Made by a program: the position numbers and the translations under genes
Notes under the pieces: generated by a model
The model's database searches: none
What the model saw: the letters and a program-made list of their open reading frames with translations, nothing else
What the model was told of the DNA's origin: nothing
DNA from: Flavobacteriales bacterium
Lineage (GTDB): Bacteria > Bacteroidota > Bacteroidia > Flavobacteriales_E > Vicingaceae
NCBI GenBank assembly: GCA_016763135.1
Contig: JAESUI010000026.1
Coordinates: 1-5,154 of the forward strand
Length of the DNA: 5,154 bases
Reading direction: 5' to 3'
Shown: positions 1-5,154 of the stretch, piece by piece
Layout: each line of letters opens with the position of its first letter
Position numbering within the stretch: the stretch's first letter is position 1

Positions 1-706
1 AAAAGCAAACATTAGTCCTACCAAGCATTCTGATAGAATATTAGAACGCATGCAGAAGGATTTACGCATGAAAGAAAAGCCTGTGCACATTGAGTGTTTT
101 GACAATTCAAACATTCAAGGAACAAATCCTGTTGCAGCTTGTGTGGTTTTTAAAGATGCTAAACCAAGTAAAAAAGATTACCGTCATTTTAACATTAAAA
201 CAGTTGAAGGCCCAGATGATTTTGCTTCTATGACAGAAGTAATTTACAGACGCTACAAACGACTATTAGATGAAAAGGAACCTTTACCTCAACTCATTAT
301 TGTTGATGGTGGAAAAGGACAGCTAAGTGCATCATTAAAAAGTATAGATAAATTAGGGTTAAGAGGGAAAATTACCATTATCGGAATTGCCAAAAAATTA
401 GAAGAAATCTACTTTCCTGGAGACTCTATTCCGTTATACATTGATAAAAAATCAGAATCTTTAAAAGTAATTCAATACTTAAGAAATGAAGCACATCGTT
501 TTGGTATAACCCACCATAGAAACAAAAGAAGTAAAGCGGCCATTACATCTGAATTAGATAAAATTGAAGGAATAGGTTATAAAACTGCTCAACAATTATT
601 GTGGAAATTTAAATCTGTAGCACGAATTAAAAAAGCAAATCTAACAGAATTAGAAGATACCATTAGTAAGAAAAGAGCAAAGGTGGTATTTGATTTTTTT
701 AATTAA
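1..706 (+). CDS. uvrC: UvrABC excinuclease subunit C, C-terminal part (5' end outside window)
   Basis: UvrC makes the dual incisions around a DNA lesion after UvrA/UvrB damage recognition in nucleotide excision repair (cytoplasm). The reading frame is open to the left edge (first full codon at base 2), so the ATG at 50 is an internal Met. About 234 residues are visible of a family usually near 600; the GIY-YIG nuclease, Cys-rich and UVR (UvrB-binding) parts lie upstream. Seen here, numbered from the Met at 50: the RNase H-like endonuclease domain with FDNSNIQGT (Asp18), GPDDFASM (Asp56/57), IIVDGGKGQ (Asp86) and NEAHRFGITHHR (His149), which match the known catalytic Asp/Asp/His positions of the 5' incision site. 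A C-terminal DNA-binding helix-hairpin-helix region follows, with GIGYKTAQQLL at about 174-184; the second hairpin is degenerate. It ends convergently with the next gene, sharing TTAA at 703-706. Identification is firm; no frame damage is seen. Confidence 0.96.
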   Translation, partial: KANISPTKHSDRILERMQKDLRMKEKPVHIECFDNSNIQGTNPVAACVVFKDAKPSKKDYRHFNIKTVEGPDDFASMTEVIYRRYKRLLDEKEPLPQLIIVDGGKGQLSASLKSIDKLGLRGKITIIGIAKKLEEIYFPGDSIPLYIDKKSESLKVIQYLRNEAHRFGITHHRNKRSKAAITSELDKIEGIGYKTAQQLLWKFKSVARIKKANLTELEDTISKKRAKVVFDFFN

Positions 707-2382
707 GCGTTAGAATATCTCTCCGAATTTCCTTCAACACGAGATTTCTTTACTTCCATCTTTTGCTTTATCCAATCAGGATAATTAGAATCATCTTCAG
801 CTTCAAAAATTTGAATATTTTGAGTATCATCAGACTGTATTAAATCATCTTGTCTTTTACCTAAAATTCCAGCTGCAGTTTGCACCCCAGAATAACTTGC
901 TCCTGCAACTCCATGAGAAAGTATACTTGCTCCACATAAATAAAGATTCTCAATTTCGCTTTTTGCTTTGTATGAGAATGGACCAATTTGCTTAAAGGTT
1001 TTTTCAGTACCATAAACACACCCATTTGTTGAATTAATATAGTGTTGATTAGTCAAGGGTGTTCCCAAATCTTTATGTACAATTTTTTCGCCTATACCTG
1101 GAAAGGTTTTTTCTAGCGTTCTAATAACTTTTTGAGTTAGATGTTCTTTAAAAGCTAAATATTCTTCTGATTTACGTTTATCATCAGCTTTAAACTGGGA
1201 AAATGCTTCATGATTAATGAATGTTACTACTTCCATAGAATGATATCGCCCATCAAAACTTGTCGGATCTTTTATTGTTGTACAGCTCAGAAAGAAACCT
1301 GGAAATTCTTCTCCTTCAGCAATATCAACTTTCATCATATCTTCAAATAAATCATCTGGATCCTTATTCTTTTCAGGCATTAACCAAATATTTCCTGAGT
1401 CCATTCCTGCCTTTCGCATATCCATATCCACAACTAAAAAGAGCATCAATGATGTACAAGAGTATTTTGTTTCAGAAAGTCGTTTCACTAATTTAGAGCT
1501 AAGGTTTTCTTTTCCAACTAAATCAAGATAAGTAATGTCTGGATCTGCATTTGAGATAACTCTTTTTGCAAAAATCTGTTCTCCATTTTCTAATTCAACA
1601 CCAACAGCTTTTTTCTTTTTATCTCCTTCTAATAAAATACGTGTAACATTCTGGCTTGTTCTCACTTCACTTCCCAACTCTTTTATTTTATTGGTCATTG
1701 CTTTTACAATAGCTCCACCTCCACCCATTGGATAAAAACCGCCTTTAAAATAATGCTCCATTACAGCACAATGAACAGGAAAACTTGCTTTACCTGGTGG
1801 CAATCCATGATCACCACATTGTACATTTAATACCGTTTTTAACAAAGGGTCTTTAATGTGCCAGTCTATTACTTTTTTTAACGTAAACATTCCATATTTA
1901 CCCATGTGCCTTGTTCGAAAAGGAATGGTAATTGCATCCCAAAAACCTTTCATTTTAGGGATTAACTGTATTTGACGACTAACATTACGAACAAGAGTTA
2001 AATACTTAATTATATTTTTCTTTTCTTTAGGAAATCGTTCTGAAAGCGAGTGCACTAATTTATCAAAATCTGCTGGCAAATCAATGCGTTCATCACCTAT
2101 CCAACAATGGTCATAACCTTTAGGGTTCATTCTGAAAAATGTCAAATCATTAGCTATTCCTAGCCCTTCATACAATTCGCTAGTAGATTCTCCTTTACCT
2201 AATAATCCAATATAATGGACTCCTGGAGTAAACCGATGCCCTTTTAAATAAAAACTATGACACCAACCGCCCGGAACATCATGTTGTTCTAACACCAATA
2301 CTTTCTGACCTTCTTTTGCCAAACAAATTGCTGCTGAAAGACCTCCAGCACCAGAACCAATTATAATAGTATCTAATTCCAT
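703..2382 (-). CDS. FAD-dependent oxidoreductase, phytoene desaturase / CrtISO / retinol saturase-like
   Basis: This 559-residue flavoprotein belongs to the amine-oxidase-like superfamily that includes CrtI phytoene desaturases, carotenoid isomerase CrtISO and animal all-trans-retinol 13,14-reductase. The N-terminal dinucleotide fold is intact: IIIGSGAGGLSAAICLA (6-22), then VLVLEQHDVPGG (28-39), with Glu32 placed to bind the FAD ribose. GGFYPMGGGGAIVKAM (214-229) is the usual glycine-rich stretch of the substrate/FAD domain. PLTNQHYIN (442-450) and NGCVYG (453-458) resemble the RetSat/CrtISO branch, and ENLYLCGASILSHGVAGASY (478-497) is the C-terminal FAD motif. After about residue 508 comes a polar tail of some 50 residues, acidic in its first half and basic near the end. 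No signal peptide is seen, so it is cytoplasmic or membrane-associated by family habit. The substrate is unknown: no crtB, crtY or crtZ gene lies nearby. It is the third gene on this strand after the barrel gene and nadE, separated from nadE by 46 bases that contain a possible promoter of its own. Fold assignment is strong; substrate assignment is not possible from sequence. Confidence 0.9.
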   Translation of the reverse strand: MELDTIIIGSGAGGLSAAICLAKEGQKVLVLEQHDVPGGWCHSFYLKGHRFTPGVHYIGLLGKGESTSELYEGLGIANDLTFFRMNPKGYDHCWIGDERIDLPADFDKLVHSLSERFPKEKKNIIKYLTLVRNVSRQIQLIPKMKGFWDAITIPFRTRHMGKYGMFTLKKVIDWHIKDPLLKTVLNVQCGDHGLPPGKASFPVHCAVMEHYFKGGFYPMGGGGAIVKAMTNKIKELGSEVRTSQNVTRILLEGDKKKKAVGVELENGEQIFAKRVISNADPDITYLDLVGKENLSSKLVKRLSETKYSCTSLMLFLVVDMDMRKAGMDSGNIWLMPEKNKDPDDLFEDMMKVDIAEGEEFPGFFLSCTTIKDPTSFDGRYHSMEVVTFINHEAFSQFKADDKRKSEEYLAFKEHLTQKVIRTLEKTFPGIGEKIVHKDLGTPLTNQHYINSTNGCVYGTEKTFKQIGPFSYKAKSEIENLYLCGASILSHGVAGASYSGVQTAAGILGKRQDDLIQSDDTQNIQIFEAEDDSNYPDWIKQKMEVKKSRVEGNSERYSNA

Positions 2383-2391
2383 TGTGAGTTA

Positions 2392-2399
2392 CAAAGGTA
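2392..2399 (-). promoter_or_regulatory. Putative -7 promoter element for the oxidoreductase gene
   Basis: Read on the minus strand this is TACCTTTG, an exact match to the Bacteroidota -7 consensus TAnnTTTG. It ends 9 bases before the oxidoreductase ATG, so transcription from it would begin only a few bases before the start codon. I see no clear TTG/TTTG at the usual distance upstream (only an AT-rich TTATTAAA), so the -33 half is weak. It sits in the 46-base gap after nadE and would allow expression independent of the barrel-nadE operon. A single 8-base match with four free or AT-like positions can occur by chance in such DNA. Confidence 0.4.
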
Positions 2400-2428
2400 A
2401 TGATAACATTGTATTTAATAAGATATTT

Positions 2429-3220
2429 CTACCTTAACTCTGCTGGAATTTTACAAACAGGAATGGCTTGCATTTTATGTTGATTAATGGTATTTAATCG
2501 TGTATAAATTTCAAAAACCTCTTGTTGTCTTTGTGTGAACAATGTAAAATCTATATTCGCTTGTTCAGCAATTTGCATTGCCCATTCTAACTCTGGATAA
2601 GATGCTCCAATCTGGTCTTCATCAGTTCTGTCGTCTCCCCAGAGCCCATCTGTTGGAGGAGCTATAAGAATGTCATTGATAACATTTAATTCTTTACCTA
2701 AACTGTAAACTTCTGTTTTTACCAAATCTGCAATTGGACTAATATCTACACTTCCATCTCCATACTTGGTGTAAAAACCTACTCCAAAATCTTCTACTTT
2801 GTTACCTGTACCCAATACCAAATAATTATTGATAGCAGCAAAATAATAAAGTGTGGTCATTCGTAATCGTGCCCTAGTGTTTACTAAACTCATTTTCCTG
2901 TCTTCTTCATTATCAACATCAGGCATAGCAGCAATAAAAGAATCAAACACTCCTGTTAATTCTGTTTTAACAGGACTGACATTTGGATAATTCTTTTTTA
3001 AAAAATCAATGTGTTGTTGCGCTCTTCCAACTTCTTTATCCGATTGGTAAATTGGCATCTCCAAACAGATTAACGGATAACCAGTTTCTGCGGCTAAAGT
3101 GGAGGTAACTGCAGAGTCTATACCGCCAGAAATTCCAATAACAAACCCTTTAGTTTTAGATTCTTTAATGTAGCCTTCTAACCAATTAACTATATGACTT
3201 TTAACTCCTGTTGAATTCAT
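2429..3220 (-). CDS. nadE: NH3-dependent NAD+ synthetase
   Basis: NadE adenylates nicotinate adenine dinucleotide with ATP and amidates it to NAD+, the last step of both de novo and salvage NAD synthesis (cytoplasm, homodimer in the family). The 263-residue protein has the N-type ATP pyrophosphatase signature SGGIDS (31-36), LGTGNKVED (136-144), KYGDGSVDISPIADL (153-167), and the substrate/ATP loop PPTDGLWGDDRTDEDQIG (188-205); HKM at 248-250 carries the lysine normally found near the C terminus. Length fits the short ammonia-dependent form. The N-terminal nitrilase-like glutaminase domain of the long glutamine-dependent enzymes is absent, so ammonia must be supplied free or by a separate protein. 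The ATG lies 3 bases after the stop of the barrel gene (TAA-GAG-ATG), which implies co-transcription and probably translational coupling; there is no properly spaced Shine-Dalgarno. The stop is TAG. Confidence 0.96.
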   Translation of the reverse strand: MNSTGVKSHIVNWLEGYIKESKTKGFVIGISGGIDSAVTSTLAAETGYPLICLEMPIYQSDKEVGRAQQHIDFLKKNYPNVSPVKTELTGVFDSFIAAMPDVDNEEDRKMSLVNTRARLRMTTLYYFAAINNYLVLGTGNKVEDFGVGFYTKYGDGSVDISPIADLVKTEVYSLGKELNVINDILIAPPTDGLWGDDRTDEDQIGASYPELEWAMQIAEQANIDFTLFTQRQQEVFEIYTRLNTINQHKMQAIPVCKIPAELR

Positions 3221-3223
3221 CTC

Positions 3224-4045
3224 TTAAAAATAAATACCAATGTTTAAGGCAAAATAATTCAAATTAGCACTTGCATCTTTTTCTGAATACACAGGATTAC
3301 CATCAATGTCTATTAAGGCATCTCCATTAGTGTCTAAAACATGAACTTTAGTATCTAATTGGTTAACAAACCCATTATTAAATGTTATTCCTAACATCAA
3401 ACTTGTATTCCCTGAAATATTATATTCTACTCCTGCTCCAATTACTAAGGATAAGTTAATCCAATTAATTTCTTCCGGAGCACTTTCATTCAAAATATCA
3501 CTTCTTTTATCTCCACCAATACCTGTCAATTCATGAAAATAATTATACTCACTACTTGATCTATAATTAAATCCTAGTTTAAATCCAAACTGTCCAAAAT
3601 AGGTTAGGTATCCAATTTCATTTGTCCTTAACTTCAGCAATAAAGGCAACTCTATATATTTCAACTTATATTTTACTTCTACATCTGCAGGTACATATAC
3701 AACGATATTTTGCACATCTGACACATCATAAATTCCTTTATACGAAATATTCCCTCCAGAATTGAGCATTGTTAATCCTGTAGAAAACAAATAGTTTTTA
3801 GACATAAAGTACTCAAAAGACAACCCATAACTAAACCCCATTTTAGTTCCTTCGCTTTCATAACCAGCAGTATTTGCTTTTAACCATGAAATGTTTGGAC
3901 TAAACTGTAATCCAAATCGAAATTTTCTATCATCATCTGGCAATTTAGCAGTTGGATCATTACTAAAATCATCCCCTTGCGCAGAAAGGTTGATAAATAA
4001 CAACCCAAAAACTATTAAAGTAAGTACCTTTGTTTTATGTATCAT
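3224..4045 (-). CDS. Secreted outer-membrane beta-barrel protein (PorT-like / OMP_b-brl family)
   Basis: This 273-residue protein has a clear Sec signal peptide: basic start (MIHKTK), hydrophobic core at about 7-20, and LSAQG, with probable cleavage after Ala22. The mature part alternates polar and hydrophobic residues in strand-like runs (for example FRFGLQFSPNISW, KYIELPLLLKLR, LTYFGQFGFKLGF, SLMLGITF) and ends NYFALNIGIYF with a C-terminal Phe, as outer-membrane barrels recognised by the BAM machinery do. KYIELPLLLKLR near the middle is typical of the flavobacterial PorT-like barrel families. About eight strands are likely. No ligand or enzymatic motif is seen, so the function is unknown. 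A possible Ca2+-binding loop lies at 238-249, in what should be the last surface loop. It is first in an operon with nadE and divergent from gldB. The true PorT/SprT of type IX secretion is not clearly matched. A putative promoter lies at 4066-4073. Confidence 0.85.
   Translation of the reverse strand: MIHKTKVLTLIVFGLLFINLSAQGDDFSNDPTAKLPDDDRKFRFGLQFSPNISWLKANTAGYESEGTKMGFSYGLSFEYFMSKNYLFSTGLTMLNSGGNISYKGIYDVSDVQNIVVYVPADVEVKYKLKYIELPLLLKLRTNEIGYLTYFGQFGFKLGFNYRSSSEYNYFHELTGIGGDKRSDILNESAPEEINWINLSLVIGAGVEYNISGNTSLMLGITFNNGFVNQLDTKVHVLDTNGDALIDIDGNPVYSEKDASANLNYFALNIGIYF
4025..4032 (+). promoter_or_regulatory. Possible -7 promoter element for gldB
   Basis: TACCTTTG on the plus strand matches TAnnTTTG exactly and lies 67 bases before the gldB ATG, inside the signal-peptide codons of the divergent barrel gene. 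I find no TTG 17-23 bases upstream (the nearest, at 3990-3992, is too far), so only half of a promoter is visible. No better match lies between here and gldB; TAATATTG at 4089-4096 has one mismatch but is too close to the start. Confidence 0.28.
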
Positions 4046-4065
4046 AAAAACTACATTTATCTATA

Positions 4066-4073
4066 CAAAACTA
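4066..4073 (-). promoter_or_regulatory. Putative -7 promoter element for the barrel-nadE operon
   Basis: On the minus strand this is TAGTTTTG, an exact match to the Bacteroidota consensus TAnnTTTG, ending 20 bases before the ATG of the barrel gene. This would give a leader of roughly 15 bases, ending in an AT-rich run (GTAGTTTTT) with no Shine-Dalgarno, which is common in this phylum. The -33 element is not obvious; the upstream stretch is AT-rich without a well-placed TTG. The position in a short divergent gap makes it more believable than a random match. Confidence 0.42.
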
Positions 4074-4099
4074 ACTATAAATAAACCCTAATATTGTTA

Positions 4100-5119
4100 A
4101 TGAAGCCCTACTTTTCAACACTTAAACACTTGATAACTTTAGTATTTTGTATTACTATTTTATCATGCGGAAACAACCCCTTAGAAGTTGATGTCTCTGA
4201 TGTGAAAATTGACTTTAAAGTAACCCGTTTTGATCAGGATTTATTTCAATATACAAATGGAATTACTCCAAAAAATGTGGGAGAATTACACACCAAGTAT
4301 GGCTTGTTTTTTCAGCACTTTACTGAGAGTGTAATTAATATTGGTTCTGTCAAAAACCCCAACATCAACACTCAATTAAATGCTTTTGCAAACGATTCAT
4401 ACATCAAAGAAATAAAGGTTGATGCTGATAAGACGTATGCTGATTTTTCTACTTACCAAACAGAATTAGAAAATGCTTTTAAACACTACAACTATTATTT
4501 TCCAAAAAGAACTATTCCAGAAGTTATTACTTACATATCTGGATTTAATTATGCCATTACCACTGACGAAAATTACTTGGGAATAGGCTTAGATATGTTT
4601 TTAGGAAGTAGTTATGATGCTTATACACAATTAGGGCTTCCTCAGTATAAAACTGCATTTATGAGTAAAGAGGGGTTAGTTGCTGGCGCTATGTTAGGTT
4701 GGGTTTCTACCGAATTTGAACTGAAAGAAAAAAATGCGGATTTATTAACCGAAATGATACACCAAGGTAAGATACTTTACTTATTAGATGCACTAATGCC
4801 TAAAGCTTCAAATACTGTTAAAATTAGTTACAATGAAACGCAATTAAAATGGTGTGATAACAATGAAGAATCCGTTTGGTTTTATTTTATTGACAACAAT
4901 TTATTGTACACTAAAGAAACTACCGAAATTATAAAATACATGGGCGAGGCTCCATTTATACAAGGATTTCCGGAAGGTTCTCCTGGCAGAATAGGCCACT
5001 GGTTAGGCTGGCAAATTGTGAAAGCATATATGGCCAAAAACCCAACAATTACTATTGAAAAATTGATGAGCAGTAACATTGCTCAACAAATCTTAAACGA
5101 ATCAAAATATAAACCTTAA
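4100..5119 (+). CDS. gldB: Gliding motility lipoprotein GldB
   Basis: GldB is a cell-envelope lipoprotein required for gliding in Flavobacterium johnsoniae; mutants there lose motility. The product is 339 residues from the ATG at 4100. An in-frame TTG at 4094 would add only two residues (M-L), and the ATG gives a normal signal peptide: Lys at 2, a hydrophobic core at about 10-21, and lipobox ILSC with Cys23 as the lipidated residue (codon 4166-4168). Asn25/Asn26 follow and no Asp is at +2. Features typical of the family are FDQDLF (44-49), YLGIGLDMFLG (159-169), LTEMIHQGKILYLLDALMP (216-234) and SPGRIGHWLGWQIVKAYM (294-311). Length is close to known GldB proteins. gldC begins 20 bases downstream, the gldB-gldC order known from flavobacteria. 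GldB also occurs in non-gliding Bacteroidota, so it does not by itself prove motility. No enzymatic motif is intact. Confidence 0.92.
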   Translation: MKPYFSTLKHLITLVFCITILSCGNNPLEVDVSDVKIDFKVTRFDQDLFQYTNGITPKNVGELHTKYGLFFQHFTESVINIGSVKNPNINTQLNAFANDSYIKEIKVDADKTYADFSTYQTELENAFKHYNYYFPKRTIPEVITYISGFNYAITTDENYLGIGLDMFLGSSYDAYTQLGLPQYKTAFMSKEGLVAGAMLGWVSTEFELKEKNADLLTEMIHQGKILYLLDALMPKASNTVKISYNETQLKWCDNNEESVWFYFIDNNLLYTKETTEIIKYMGEAPFIQGFPEGSPGRIGHWLGWQIVKAYMAKNPTITIEKLMSSNIAQQILNESKYKP

Positions 5120-5139
5120 TTCAATAAAGCATTTAAAAA

Positions 5140-5154
5140 ATGAGTAAAAAATCA
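5140..5154 (+). CDS. gldC: Start of gliding motility protein GldC (first five codons)
   Basis: Only MSKKS is visible before the right edge. The call rests on position (20 bases after the gldB stop, same strand, the expected gldB-gldC order) and on the fact that GldC proteins commonly begin MS-K/S-rich as here. An A-run (TTTAAAAAATG) precedes the ATG in place of a Shine-Dalgarno. GldC is a small protein of a little over 100 residues that, in F. johnsoniae, supports gliding together with GldB. Confidence 0.65.

Noticed and set aside
691..706. T-rich run (GATTTTTTTAATTAA) at the end of uvrC as an intrinsic terminator
   Set aside because: No GC-rich stem precedes the T run on the plus strand, and on the minus strand it reads as A's; it is coding sequence for the UvrC end.
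1260..1496. Open frame on the plus strand inside the oxidoreductase gene
   Set aside because: It is antisense to well-conserved coding sequence, low in complexity (Leu/Ser/Tyr-rich) and has no recognisable domain or start signal.
1535..1735. Second plus-strand open frame within the oxidoreductase gene
   Set aside because: Its hydrophobic Phe/Ser/Pro-rich product is the mirror of Lys/Glu- and Gly-rich codons on the real strand, including the GGGG motif; no independent support.
3224..4045. Assignment of the barrel protein as PorT/SprT of the type IX secretion system
   Set aside because: General barrel features fit, but I see no specific match to PorT/SprT sequences, and PorT-like is a broad label for many flavobacterial barrels.
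3891..4091. Plus-strand open frame across the start of the barrel gene and the divergent gap
   Set aside because: It is antisense to the signal peptide codons, has no known motif and ends just before gldB; more likely leader sequence or chance.
4882..5079. Minus-strand open frame within gldB
   Set aside because: The apparent membrane-like product is the reverse of the conserved GldB C-terminal motif; no promoter or homology evidence.
1..5154. Search for CRISPR, tRNA/rRNA, insertion sequences, phage genes or a defence island
   Set aside because: No direct repeat array, no tRNA-like cloverleaf, no transposase or terminal inverted repeats were found; the genes are ordinary chromosomal ones.

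Overview
The window comes from an AT-rich genome whose gene content points to Bacteroidota, most likely Flavobacteriales. The main reasons are a recognisable gliding-motility lipoprotein GldB followed by the first codons of GldC, an outer-membrane beta-barrel protein of the PorT-like kind, putative promoters matching the Bacteroidota -7 consensus (TAnnTTTG), and almost no Shine-Dalgarno signals.

Layout, left to right. (1) The 3' end of uvrC (+), cut by the left edge: the RNase H-like nuclease domain and the C-terminal helix-hairpin-helix region of the excision nuclease subunit. (2) A convergent gene (-) for a 559-residue FAD-dependent oxidoreductase of the phytoene desaturase / carotenoid isomerase / retinol saturase superfamily; its stop codon and that of uvrC share one TTAA. 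(3) nadE (-), ammonia-dependent NAD+ synthetase. (4) A secreted outer-membrane beta-barrel protein (-), three bases upstream of nadE and clearly in one operon with it. (5) A 54-base divergent promoter region. (6) gldB (+), a gliding-motility lipoprotein, followed after 20 bases by the first five codons of gldC at the right edge.

Functionally this is mostly core flavobacterial genome: DNA repair, NAD synthesis, and envelope/gliding proteins. The least determined gene is the oxidoreductase, which has no carotenoid-pathway neighbours here and carries a polar C-terminal tail. I see no mobile element, CRISPR array, RNA gene, long repeat or defence system. There is no gene-free stretch over 300 bases; the longest gap is 54 bases. 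I found no strong case for a wholly new system. The best leads are the possible relation of GldB to a zinc-protease fold that has lost its metal site, the orphan oxidoreductase, and the compact promoter arrangement between the beta-barrel gene and gldB.
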